Positions 6,079 to 14,559 of a stretch of 22,552 nt of DNA are shown here, in pieces; within the stretch, counting starts at the first letter, position 1, and each line of letters begins with the position of its first letter. The stretch is taken from positions 1 to 22,552 of the forward strand of contig CAKTWK010000035.1 in assembly GCA_934630735.1 (NCBI GenBank). Direction: 5' to 3'. The notes beneath the pieces were generated by a model. That model had not been told where the DNA came from, did no database searches, and saw only the letters and a program-made list of their open reading frames with translations. The position numbers were made by a program, and so were the translations under genes. Origin of the DNA: an uncultured Collinsella sp. GTDB taxonomy: Bacteria; Actinomycetota; Coriobacteriia; Coriobacteriales; Coriobacteriaceae.

Positions 6079-7881
6079 ATGTCTCAGAGAAGCACCAGTC
6101 CGCTCAAACGCTCTACCGTGCGCCGCACGCTGCAGCGTTTTTGGGACGTCACGCGCACGCAGCCGCTGATCGTCTTTCTCTCGGTGTTCTCGTCGGCGGG
6201 CTATATCTTTTTGCTCACGTTTGCCAACACCTACGTGATGGCGCTTATCGTCGACCGCGTCCAGGCCGGCCCCGTGGCAGGCGAACAAGTATTCGAGGTC
6301 TTTGGCCCTTACATTCTGGCGCTCGTGCTCGTTAACCTGGTAGGCCAGATCCTCTCCAAGCTGCAGGACTACACCGTCTACAAGCTCGAGATTGCGGGCA
6401 ACTATCACCTGGCGCGCCTGTGCTTCGACACACTCTCCAATCAATCCATGACGTTCCACACCAGCCGCTTTGGCGGATCGCTTGTGAGCCAGACAAGCCG
6501 TTTTATGAGCGGCTACACGGGTCTGGTGGACGTGACGGTGTATTCGCTCATCCCCACTATCACCTCGGTTATCTGCACGGTAGCGGCGCTCGCTCCGGTG
6601 GTGCCCGCATTTACCGTGATCCTGGTGGGCATCATGGTCGTCTACATCGCGTTTGTTTGGCTTATGTACAAGCGCATCATGCCGCTTTCGGCCGCGACGT
6701 CCGCCGCGCAGAACAAGCTGTCGGGCGTGCTTTCCGACGCGGTCACGAACATCCTGGCCGTCAAGACCTGTGGGCGCGAGGACTTTGAGCGTGACCTGTT
6801 CGATACCGCCGACCGCGCTGCGCGCGATGCCGAAACGGTTTCGATGCACGCCATGATGCAGCGCAACTTTACGACCTCGGGCCTTATCGTCATCACCATG
6901 GCCGTGGTGAGTGTGTTCGTCGCGGGCGGCAACGCGTGGTTTGGCATCTCTGCCGGTGCGCTCGTCATGATCTTTACCTATACGTACAACCTCACTATGC
7001 GTCTGAACTACGTGAGCTCCATGATGCAGCGCATCAACCGCGCGCTGGGCGACGCCGCCGAGATGACGCGCGTGCTGGACGAGCCGCGTCTGGTGGCAGA
7101 CGACGAGAATGCCCCCGAGCTCAAGGTGAGCGAGGGCGCAATTGATTTTGAGCACCTGAGCTTTGCATACCGTGATGCCGCGGTGGGCGAGAGCGTGTTC
7201 GACGACCTGACGCTCCATGTGGCGGCGGGCCAGCGCGTGGGCCTGGTGGGCAAATCGGGCTCGGGCAAGACGACGCTCACTAAGCTGTTGCTGCGCTTGG
7301 ACGACGTACAGGGCGGCCGCGTGCTCGTGGACGGCCAGGACGTCTCGCGCTGCACGCAGCAGAGCCTGCGCCGCCAGGTTGCCTACGTGCCGCAGGAGGC
7401 GCTGCTGTTCCATCGCTCCATTCGCGAGAATATCGCCTACGGCCGCCCCGACGCCACCGACGAGCAGATCCGCGAGGCGGCTCGCCTGGCCAATGCCCTG
7501 GAGTTTATCGACCGCCTACCCAACGGCTTTGACACCATGGTGGGCGAGCGCGGCGTTAAGCTCTCAGGAGGCCAGCGCCAGCGCGTGGCCATCGCCCGCG
7601 CCATCCTGACCGACGCGCCGATTCTGGTGCTCGATGAGGCGACCTCTGCCCTGGACAGTGAGTCCGAGGCGTTGGTGCAGGAGGCGCTCGAGAACCTGAT
7701 GCGCGGGCGCACCTCCATTGTGGTGGCGCATCGCCTGTCCACCGTGGCGGCGCTCGACCGCATCGTGGTGCTGGCAGACGGCGAGATTGTCGAGGATGGC
7801 ACGCATGCTCAGCTCGTCGAGGCGGGCGGCGAATACGCAAGCCTGTGGAGCCGCCAGACCGGCGCATTTTTGGAGGCTTAA
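6079..7881 (+). CDS. ABC exporter, fused permease and ATPase
   Basis: The product is a 600-aa half-transporter with an N-terminal membrane domain of about six helices (about 35-310) and a C-terminal ATPase. ATPase motifs are all intact: Walker A GLVGKSGSGKTT (about 388), Q-loop YVPQEALLF, signature LSGGQRQRVAIARA (about 495), Walker B ILVLDEATSALD (about 515) and H-loop VVAHRLSTV. It should work as a homodimer in the cytoplasmic membrane, pumping lipids, drugs or peptides outward. No second half-transporter lies nearby, and the substrate cannot be told. ATG 6079 is preferred over the in-frame ATG at 6043, because GAAAGGAAG lies just before it. The gene has its own promoter and nth follows 63 bp later. 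Confidence 0.92.
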   Translation: MSQRSTSPLKRSTVRRTLQRFWDVTRTQPLIVFLSVFSSAGYIFLLTFANTYVMALIVDRVQAGPVAGEQVFEVFGPYILALVLVNLVGQILSKLQDYTVYKLEIAGNYHLARLCFDTLSNQSMTFHTSRFGGSLVSQTSRFMSGYTGLVDVTVYSLIPTITSVICTVAALAPVVPAFTVILVGIMVVYIAFVWLMYKRIMPLSAATSAAQNKLSGVLSDAVTNILAVKTCGREDFERDLFDTADRAARDAETVSMHAMMQRNFTTSGLIVITMAVVSVFVAGGNAWFGISAGALVMIFTYTYNLTMRLNYVSSMMQRINRALGDAAEMTRVLDEPRLVADDENAPELKVSEGAIDFEHLSFAYRDAAVGESVFDDLTLHVAAGQRVGLVGKSGSGKTTLTKLLLRLDDVQGGRVLVDGQDVSRCTQQSLRRQVAYVPQEALLFHRSIRENIAYGRPDATDEQIREAARLANALEFIDRLPNGFDTMVGERGVKLSGGQRQRVAIARAILTDAPILVLDEATSALDSESEALVQEALENLMRGRTSIVVAHRLSTVAALDRIVVLADGEIVEDGTHAQLVEAGGEYASLWSRQTGAFLEA

Positions 7882-7944
7882 GGCCCCCGTACGTGGGACA
7901 ATCGTTTCCGTGAAGTTATGTTTCTGCCGAGCCGAGGAGTCGTT

Positions 7945-8610
7945 ATGCCACGTGAGACCAATGCCGCCAAACGCGAGCGCGCCGTTGAGGTGTGCGAGCG
8001 CCTTAACCGTCGCTATGGCCCGGTCGAGTGCTTCTTGGACCACGAGAATCCCTTTAGGCTGCTCATCGCGGTGCTGCTCTCGGCGCAGACGACCGACGCG
8101 CAGGTCAACAAGGTGACGCCGAAGCTGTTTGCCCAGTGGCCCACGCCCGAGGCCATGGCCGGGGCAAGCGTGACCGACGTGGCGGACACCATTAAGTCAC
8201 TCGGCTTTTATAAGAGCAAGGCCAAGCACGCCGTGGAGGCTGCGCAGATGATCGTTGCCGACTACGGCGGCGAGGTACCGGCCGACATGAAGGAGCTTGT
8301 AAAGCTGCCGGGCGTGGGGCGCAAGACGGCGAACATCGTACTCAACGTGGGGTTTGGCATTGTCGAGGGCATCGCGGTGGATACGCACGTCAACCGCATC
8401 GCGCACCGCCTGATGCTGAGCCCCAAGACGCACGCCAAGGAGCCGCTCAAGACCGAGCAAGATCTGCTCAAGATCTTGCCGCACGAGTATTGGGAGTCGG
8501 TCAATCACCAGTGGATCACCTTCGGTCGCGAGATTTGCGATGCCCGTAAGCCCAAGTGCGACGAGTGCCCGCTGGCAGACCTTTGCCCCAGCGTGCGTGT
8601 GACGGGGTAG
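7945..8610 (+). CDS. nth: Endonuclease III
   Basis: The product is a 221-aa bifunctional DNA glycosylase/AP lyase that removes oxidised pyrimidines. The motif LLSAQTTDAQVN is at 44-55. The helix-hairpin-helix LPGVGRKTAN carries the catalytic Lys127, and VDTHV contains Asp146. The 4Fe-4S ligands C198-x6-C205-x2-C208-x5-C214 are complete, in contrast to the MutY-like protein of this window. Length is standard. The ATG at 7945 follows GAGGAG (7934-7939); the ATG at 7918 is upstream of that site. It may be co-transcribed with the ABC exporter. A hairpin (CCGGCA 8614-8619 with TGCCGG 8625-8630) follows the stop, but has no T-run after it. Confidence 0.96.
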   Translation: MPRETNAAKRERAVEVCERLNRRYGPVECFLDHENPFRLLIAVLLSAQTTDAQVNKVTPKLFAQWPTPEAMAGASVTDVADTIKSLGFYKSKAKHAVEAAQMIVADYGGEVPADMKELVKLPGVGRKTANIVLNVGFGIVEGIAVDTHVNRIAHRLMLSPKTHAKEPLKTEQDLLKILPHEYWESVNHQWITFGREICDARKPKCDECPLADLCPSVRVTG

Positions 8611-8650
8611 GGTCCGGCACGTTTTGCCGGCACCCGAAGACGGCGACCAA

Positions 8651-8690
8651 TGTTGCGCAACACATTTGGGCTGCGAAGGCTCAATATGAT
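8651..8690 (+). promoter_or_regulatory. Palindrome and -10 element upstream of the zinc-ribbon gene
   Basis: The palindrome TGTTGCGCAACA (8651-8662) is identical to that at 427-438. It lies 22 bp before a -10-like TATGAT (8685-8690), so it would overlap or adjoin the -35 region. Confidence 0.5.
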
Positions 8691-8728
8691 GGCGACAGAT
8701 GCCGTTTGTTGTGAGGGGATGCCCGAAT

Positions 8729-9775
8729 ATGTTTTGCACCAAGTGTGGCTCCGAGATGCCCGACAGAACCGATTTTTGCACGAACTGCGGGGCACGCATG
8801 GGTGCCGCTTCTCCAGCTACCGCGCCCGCTGAGCCCGCGCCGATGCCGGCGGCAGGGATGCCTTCCGTGCAGAAGAGGCCGCATAAGCGAGCGGTGATTA
8901 TCGGCATATGTGTAGCGGGCGTGCTCGTTGCCGGCGGTGCCGCGCTGGCACTGACCGGCGTTCTGGGTCCGCTTGGGCAGGGCAATTCATCGCAGATTAC
9001 GGTACTTGGGTCCGACGAGGGTTCGGCCGAGCACAAGGACAAGGGAAGCGCCAAGGAGAAGCCTGCCGAAGAGCAAGAAGAGCCGGAAGAGCCCGAGCAG
9101 ACCGGCAGCAGCGTAAAAGTTGACCTCAACGACCAGGCAACTTATGCCGCGGCGAACCTGTTCCTATCGAACTTTACGGAGGAACACTTCGATCGGGACT
9201 TGTATCAGGCGGGCGGCTTCGATTCGACTGACGGACTTTCTGATGACGAGAAATACAAGCTGGTCAAGTTTATCTGGTGCCATTTTATTGACAACGCGCC
9301 GTATCGAATCGAGAAAGGCGACTATGACAACGGTCACTATCAGCGCATGGCGACCGATGTGATCAATAGGGAACTCAATCGCCTGACGGGTCTGACGCTC
9401 TCGGATGCTGACATGACCTTTGATAAAGGGTCGGGTGGGCAGATGCTTGCCGATTCGGCCGAAGCGCATGACGGGTACTTGTATCTGAAGCAGGAATACG
9501 GCCAGGGAAATTACAACCCATCGTGTGCCATCGTTACGGGCGCGACTGACCTTGGCGACAACATCTACGAGCTCACCTATGAGGTCTACAGTGCTGGCGG
9601 TGCGTTACTTCCTTCCGACATCCCCGAGAGCACTTACGGCCTGCCAAAGGACCAGTTCATTGCCGCAATTCAAGCGGACGCATCCATGGGCCGTACTGAG
9701 ACTTGCACGGTCCGCGTCGCGCAGGGTGACGGCGCTCCGACCTTCACACTGCTTAAAATGGGCGTCTACGACTAG
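8729..9775 (+). CDS. Zinc-ribbon, membrane-anchored protein with large outer domain
   Basis: The 348-aa product starts with a zinc ribbon of the CxxC...CxxC type (C3, C6, C17, C20; CTKCGSEMPDRTDFCTNCG). An Ala/Pro linker and a basic patch (QKRPHKRA) lead to one membrane helix (about 55-79). A highly acidic, Glu/Lys-rich stretch follows (about 95-125), then a globular domain of about 220 residues which I do not recognise. Topology should be ribbon inside and domain outside. Such ribbon-plus-anchor proteins are common in Gram-positive bacteria, but this one has no assigned role. ATG 8729 is preferred because GAGGGG lies about 10 nt upstream and the ribbon starts at once; the longer frame begins at 8699. 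A terminator follows. Confidence 0.85.
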   Translation: MFCTKCGSEMPDRTDFCTNCGARMGAASPATAPAEPAPMPAAGMPSVQKRPHKRAVIIGICVAGVLVAGGAALALTGVLGPLGQGNSSQITVLGSDEGSAEHKDKGSAKEKPAEEQEEPEEPEQTGSSVKVDLNDQATYAAANLFLSNFTEEHFDRDLYQAGGFDSTDGLSDDEKYKLVKFIWCHFIDNAPYRIEKGDYDNGHYQRMATDVINRELNRLTGLTLSDADMTFDKGSGGQMLADSAEAHDGYLYLKQEYGQGNYNPSCAIVTGATDLGDNIYELTYEVYSAGGALLPSDIPESTYGLPKDQFIAAIQADASMGRTETCTVRVAQGDGAPTFTLLKMGVYD

Positions 9776-9801
9776 ACTCGGCGTATAGCTCACTCTGATA
9801 G

Positions 9802-9831
9802 CGCCAAACGGCTTGCCCGTCTGGCGTTTTT
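9802..9831 (+). terminator. Intrinsic terminator after the zinc-ribbon gene
   Basis: CGCCA..ACGG (9802-9811) pairs with CCGT..TGGCG (9817-9826) with one internal mismatch, followed by five T. Confidence 0.85.
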
Positions 9832-9852
9832 GTTGCGGGGCCGGGAGTACGC

Positions 9853-9883
9853 TTGAGCTGGAGTCCTCTCCATGCGCTACCAT
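9853..9883 (+). promoter_or_regulatory. Possible mfd promoter
   Basis: TTGAGC (9853-9858) and TACCAT (9878-9883) form a -35/-10 pair with a long 19-bp spacer. They lie after the preceding terminator and before a leader hairpin, so transcripts would start near 9890. Confidence 0.35.
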
Positions 9884-9908
9884 GACAGGCAACGAAATCC
9901 GCCGCATA

Positions 9909-9936
9909 CCCGCCGAGCTTGCCCCGGCGGGCTTTT
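9909..9936 (+). terminator. Terminator-like hairpin in the mfd leader
   Basis: CCCGCCG (9909-9915) pairs with CGGCGGG (9925-9931) around a 9-nt loop and is followed by CTTTT. It sits only 25 bp before the mfd start codon and downstream of the probable promoter, which is the position of an attenuator. Confidence 0.55.
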
Positions 9937-9961
9937 GGCGTTGCAATGCCGGAGGAACAGC

Positions 9962-12900
9962 ATGCTCATTCACCGTATAGCCGCGCAGCTCTACACTGCC
10001 GAGGCGCTGCAGACCGTCGAGGCCGGGCTCGATTCTGGCGAGGACGTGACGCTGGCCGTGTCTCAGTCGGGTCGCACGCTTATGGCGGCCGCCCAGTTTG
10101 CGCGTCGTCCGCGCCCCACGGTCTACATCGTGAGTGGCGAGGATGCGGCCGATCGCGCCGCACGCAGTCTAGCCGCCTACGTGGGCCTGGCGCATGTGTG
10201 CCGTTTTCCCGAGCGCAAGGACTACCCCTGGCGCGAGCAGGCGCCCGACGACGCCGTGGTGGCGCAGCGCTGCGAGGCCCTGGGACGCATCGTACGCGGG
10301 GACAACTGCATCATGGTCGCCTCGGCCCGCGCACTGCTGCGCTGCGTGCCGCCGGTCGAGAGCCGCTACTGGGAGTCCACTACTTTTGCGGTGGGCGAGG
10401 AGATTCCCTTTGACGAGGTGCCGCAGCATCTGGTAGGCATGGGCTATACCAATGCTGGCGCCGTCGACGCGCCCGGCCTGTTCCGTGTGCACGGCGACAC
10501 CGTCGAGGTGTTTCCCGCGCAGGAGAAGGCGCCCGTGCGCATTGAGTTTTTCGGCGACGAGATTGACCGCATCCGCCGCATGGTGAGCTCCACGGGCCAG
10601 ACCATCGGCAACGAGGACAGCATCGAGATCTTCCCCTGTCGCGAGCTCGCACTCACCGACGACGCCGTCCACAACATGCATGTGGCGCTCTACCGCGCCA
10701 GCCAGGACGACAGCAAGTTGGCGGCGCTGCTCGAGATGGTAGACGCGCGCATCGTCACGCCTGAGCTCGACCGCTTTTTGCCGGTGATGTACGGCCAGAC
10801 CGTGAGCCCGTTGTCGCATGTGAGCGGCAAGGCGCTCGTGGTGCTGTCCGAGCCGCGCTCGCTGTTCGACGATTGCCTGCGCGCCTATGAGGATATCGAG
10901 GCGCGTGCCGGCGAGGCGGGGGTCGACCGTCTGGACGGCCTGTACGTGCGTGCCCAGCAACTCGACTTTGGTTCCCAGCAACGCCTGAACTATGTGAGCC
11001 TCATCCGCGCCGGCGGTGCGGTGACGGCCGAGCTCAAGATTGAGCAGCCTGCCATCGCGGGCTCGGACAACCGTTTTATGACGCGCATCCAGGAGGTCGT
11101 GGGCAAGCGCTATGCCTGCGTGTTTGCCATCCCCGACCGCGGCGCGCGTGAGTCGATGGAGCTCACCTTTGGCGACGAGGGCATTACCTTTGAGGAATCG
11201 CTGACCGCGGCGCCCGAAAATGCCGGCGCTATCGGCGATCGCGTGCGCGTGGCAGCGGCGGATTCTGCTGACCGTGCCGCACGCCAGGAGGCCCATGCTT
11301 CCATTCGTGAGCGTAAGGCCGATGCGCTCAACGTCCGCTCGCTCGAGGCGGGCGCGGCCCAGGCTGCCGCAGGCGCCGCCGTGCCCACCATCTCGCGCGG
11401 GCGCGTGACCTTTGTGGACGCTGCCCTGCCGCAGGGCGTGGTGGTGCCCGACGCCAATTTGGCCGTGTTCTCGATCGCCGACCTCAACGCTCGCATGGAT
11501 GCCAACCGCGCGCGCAGCCGCCGCAAGGTTGACATCACACAGATCACCTTCCCGTTTAAGCCGGGCGACTACGTGGTGCACGCTACCCACGGCATCGCGC
11601 TCTTTAGCGAGATCGCGCGCCAGGAAGTGGGCGGCAAGGAACGCGACTACTTTTTGCTGGAATACGCCGATGGCGACAAGCTCTACGTGCCTCTCGAGCA
11701 GGTTGATCGCATTACGCGCTACGTTGGCCCCGACGGCGATAAACCGCGCTTGACCAGGCTCAACACCGCCGACTGGACGCGGGCCACCAACAAGGCGCGC
11801 AAGAATGCCAAAAAGCTGGCGTTTGACCTGGTCGACCTGTATACGCGCCGCTCGTCGATCGCCGGTATCGCCTGTCCGCCCGATACGCCTGAGCAGATCG
11901 AGATGGAGGAGAGCTTCCCCTACGACGAGACACGCGATCAGCTGGAGGCTATCGCCGACATTAAGGCGGACATGGAGGCACCCAAGCCCATGGACCGCCT
12001 GCTGTGCGGCGACGTAGGCTTCGGCAAGACCGAGGTCGCCCTGCGCGCAGCCTTTAAGTGCGTGGACTCCGGCCGCCAGGTCATGGTGCTCTGCCCCACG
12101 ACCATTCTGGCCCAACAGCACTACGAGACATTCTTTGAGCGCTTTGCCCCATTTGGCCTGGAGGTCGAGGTGCTCAGCCGCTTCCGCACGCCGGCGCAGC
12201 AAAAGCGCGCGCTCAAGGCATTTGCCGAGGGCACGATCGATGTGCTCATCGGCACGCACCGCCTGCTTTCGGCCGATGTGAACCCCAAGAACCTGGGCCT
12301 GGTGATCATTGACGAGGAGCAGCGCTTTGGCGTGCAGCACAAGGAGCAGCTCAAGAATCTGCGTGAGCAGATTGACGTGCTCACGCTTTCGGCAACGCCG
12401 ATTCCGCGAACCATGCAGATGGCCACGAGCGGCGTGCGCGACATGAGCCTGATCACCACGCCGCCGACTGGGCGTCGTCCTGTGATCGTGCACGTGGGGG
12501 AGTACGACCCCGACGTGGTGAGCGCGGCGATTCGCCTGGAGGTGGGCCGCGGCGGTCAGGTGTATTACGTGTCCAACCGCGTCAAGACCATCGACGATGC
12601 CGTGGCGCGCGTGCACGAGGCCGCGCCCGAGGCACGCGTGGGTGTGGCACACGGCAAGATGAGCCCGCGCGAGGTCGAGGACGTGATGATTGAGTTCGCG
12701 ACCAAAAAGATCGACGTGCTCATCGCCACGACCATCGTGGAGAGCGGCATCGACAACGCAACGGCCAACACGCTCATCATCGAGGACTCGCAGCGTCTGG
12801 GTCTGGCACAGCTCTACCAGCTCAAGGGCCGTGTTGGCCGCTCGGCCACGCAGGCATACGCGTACTTTATGTTCCCGGGTGAGCTGCCTCTTACCGAGGA

Positions 12901-13594
12901 GGCCACGGCGCGTCTGACTGCGCTTTCCGAGTTCCAGGACCTGGGCAGTGGCATGCGCATCGCCATGCGCGACCTGGAGATCCGCGGTGCCGGCTCGCTT
13001 ATGGGCGCCGAGCAGCACGGCAACCTGTCGAGCGTGGGCTTTGACCTGTTTACGCAGATGCTGGGCCAGGCGGTGGCCGAGGCGCGCGGCGATGACGATG
13101 CCGGCGTGGAGGCGGCGAGCGTGGGCATCAACCTGCCGGCCGACTACTTCTTGTCCGAGGAGTACATGCCGGCGGTGGACCAGCGCGTGCTCGTGTACCG
13201 CAAGCTCGCGGCGGCTGAGGACTTGGAGAGCATCGACGAGGTGCAGGAGGAGACCGAGGCCGCGCACGGTGAGCTGCCACTGGCAGGGCTCAACCTGTTC
13301 AACCGCGCGCGAATTCGCATTCGCGGCGAGCGCTTGGGACTCGAGAGCGTCACGCTCAGCGGCGGGCGCATTACCTTCCTGGGGGTTGACGTTCCCAAGA
13401 AGGTAGCCTTTGAGTTCAAGAATCGCTATGGCGCGGTGAACTTCCCCAAGAGCCGCAAGCTGTCGGTGCCCTACAAGGCGGGCGCCGGCGCGGGCAGCGG
13501 CCTGGGTCGCGGTCTCGACGCCAACGATGGCACCGGCCCCGTGGCCGCGGCGCTCATGCTGCTGCAGCAGCTGGGTGCGAGCGACGACGACTAA
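9962..13594 (+). CDS. mfd: Transcription-repair coupling factor Mfd
   Basis: The product is a 1,210-aa DNA translocase that pushes stalled RNA polymerase off DNA and recruits UvrA for nucleotide excision repair. Order: a UvrB-like N-terminal region with a degenerate nucleotide loop (VSQSGRTLM near residue 35); the RNA-polymerase-interacting domain (FKPGDYVVHATHGIALF, about 533-550); the helicase part with Walker A GDVGFGKTEVALR (about 683), DEEQRFG (about 783), SATPIPRTMQM and the RecG-like ESGIDN and QLKGRVGRS motifs; and a C-terminal UvrA-masking domain. Length is normal to slightly long. ATG 9962 follows GGAGGA (9951-9956). The longer frame from 9872 reads through a terminator-like hairpin and is rejected. 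The PAP2 gene follows after 56 bp. Confidence 0.97.
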   Translation: MLIHRIAAQLYTAEALQTVEAGLDSGEDVTLAVSQSGRTLMAAAQFARRPRPTVYIVSGEDAADRAARSLAAYVGLAHVCRFPERKDYPWREQAPDDAVVAQRCEALGRIVRGDNCIMVASARALLRCVPPVESRYWESTTFAVGEEIPFDEVPQHLVGMGYTNAGAVDAPGLFRVHGDTVEVFPAQEKAPVRIEFFGDEIDRIRRMVSSTGQTIGNEDSIEIFPCRELALTDDAVHNMHVALYRASQDDSKLAALLEMVDARIVTPELDRFLPVMYGQTVSPLSHVSGKALVVLSEPRSLFDDCLRAYEDIEARAGEAGVDRLDGLYVRAQQLDFGSQQRLNYVSLIRAGGAVTAELKIEQPAIAGSDNRFMTRIQEVVGKRYACVFAIPDRGARESMELTFGDEGITFEESLTAAPENAGAIGDRVRVAAADSADRAARQEAHASIRERKADALNVRSLEAGAAQAAAGAAVPTISRGRVTFVDAALPQGVVVPDANLAVFSIADLNARMDANRARSRRKVDITQITFPFKPGDYVVHATHGIALFSEIARQEVGGKERDYFLLEYADGDKLYVPLEQVDRITRYVGPDGDKPRLTRLNTADWTRATNKARKNAKKLAFDLVDLYTRRSSIAGIACPPDTPEQIEMEESFPYDETRDQLEAIADIKADMEAPKPMDRLLCGDVGFGKTEVALRAAFKCVDSGRQVMVLCPTTILAQQHYETFFERFAPFGLEVEVLSRFRTPAQQKRALKAFAEGTIDVLIGTHRLLSADVNPKNLGLVIIDEEQRFGVQHKEQLKNLREQIDVLTLSATPIPRTMQMATSGVRDMSLITTPPTGRRPVIVHVGEYDPDVVSAAIRLEVGRGGQVYYVSNRVKTIDDAVARVHEAAPEARVGVAHGKMSPREVEDVMIEFATKKIDVLIATTIVESGIDNATANTLIIEDSQRLGLAQLYQLKGRVGRSATQAYAYFMFPGELPLTEEATARLTALSEFQDLGSGMRIAMRDLEIRGAGSLMGAEQHGNLSSVGFDLFTQMLGQAVAEARGDDDAGVEAASVGINLPADYFLSEEYMPAVDQRVLVYRKLAAAEDLESIDEVQEETEAAHGELPLAGLNLFNRARIRIRGERLGLESVTLSGGRITFLGVDVPKKVAFEFKNRYGAVNFPKSRKLSVPYKAGAGAGSGLGRGLDANDGTGPVAAALMLLQQLGASDDD

Positions 13595-13650
13595 CGGGTC
13601 GACGCTGCAAACGCCCCATTTGGGCAATCTGACCCCATCGAAAGGAAAGC

Positions 13651-14514
13651 ATGTTCGGATACATCGATAAGAAAGATGTCGCCATTATCGCGGTTGTCCT
13701 GTGCCTTTGTCTGGGCGTGGGCAGTTTCTTCGATTATCAGATCTCGAGCGCGCTGTTCAATATCGGCAGCATGTACGGTCGCTTTATCGAGGCCGCCGGC
13801 GAGCTGCCGTTCGAGCTGACGGCGAGCGTCGCAGGCGTTATGCTCGTTCGCTCGGCACGCCCCGATTCCAAGGCGAGCAAGTGGCTCGCCGTGCTCGGCA
13901 TCCTCGTCAACGTTGGCCTGGTCGGCTACGAGATCGTTTCGTCCCTGCGCATCGGCGGCAAACTCATCGCGGTTCAGCTGGTTCTGACGTTTGCATTGGT
14001 CATCGCGGCCAACCTCATCGCCTATCGCCTCACGCGCGACACCGACTCCGACGAGCTCACACGCTGGGCGCTGATGGTGCTTGCCGTGTGGGTCGCTCAG
14101 GCCATCATTCTCAACGTGGTTGTCAAGCCGCTGTGGTCGCGCCCGCGCATGCGCGTGATCGAGGTCACGCCGGGGCTCAATTTTCAGCCGTGGTGGGTAA
14201 TCGGCAATCCCGACAAGTGGGCCTATATCGCCGCCGGTGTGATCAAGGACGGCTTTAAGTCGTTTGCGAGCGGACACACGGCGCACGCGGCGATCGGCCT
14301 TATGCTCGCCGGGCTTCCCGCGACGGCCTTTAAGGAAAAGCCGTCACGCCGTCGTGTGGTCTTTTGGGCGGCGGCTGCGGTCGTGGCGCTCGTCGCGCTT
14401 GGCCGCATCGTGATCGGAGCACACTTTTTGAGTGACGTGAGCTGCGGTTTTGCTCTGGTACTGGCACTTGAGTGTCTTGCCGCGCGCATTGCCTATCCGG
14501 GCGGCGTACAATAG
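13651..14514 (+). CDS. PAP2-superfamily membrane phosphatase
   Basis: The product is a 287-aa integral membrane protein with about six hydrophobic segments. It carries the three PAP2 signature blocks: K159-x4-R164-P165 (KPLWSRPR), S207-G208-H209 (FASGHTAHA) and R252-x5-H258-x3-D262 (GRIVIGAHFLSD). The histidines and arginines form the phosphate site. Members remove phosphate from lipid or prenyl phosphates, such as phosphatidic acid or undecaprenyl pyrophosphate; the substrate here is not clear. GAAAGGAA precedes the ATG. It may be read through from mfd (56-bp gap with only a small GCCC/GGGC hairpin). Confidence 0.88.
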   Translation: MFGYIDKKDVAIIAVVLCLCLGVGSFFDYQISSALFNIGSMYGRFIEAAGELPFELTASVAGVMLVRSARPDSKASKWLAVLGILVNVGLVGYEIVSSLRIGGKLIAVQLVLTFALVIAANLIAYRLTRDTDSDELTRWALMVLAVWVAQAIILNVVVKPLWSRPRMRVIEVTPGLNFQPWWVIGNPDKWAYIAAGVIKDGFKSFASGHTAHAAIGLMLAGLPATAFKEKPSRRRVVFWAAAAVVALVALGRIVIGAHFLSDVSCGFALVLALECLAARIAYPGGVQ

Positions 14515-14559
14515 CGGCGTTTAAATCATCGGGCCCATGCCCGGCTAGAGAGGATTGCC

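Noticed and set aside
4876..7413. Minus-strand open frame of 845 codons
   Set aside because: It spans the end of rmuC, its terminator and most of the ABC exporter on the other strand. Its composition (His-, Arg- and Leu-rich) is typical of an antisense shadow in GC-rich DNA.
10169..13627. Minus-strand open frame of 1,152 codons opposite mfd
   Set aside because: It is an antisense shadow of mfd, a clear full-length gene; the translation has no recognisable domain.
14530..14543. CGGGC/GCCCG hairpin before the aldolase-family gene
   Set aside because: Five base pairs without a T-run; common in GC-rich leaders and not enough for a regulatory call.
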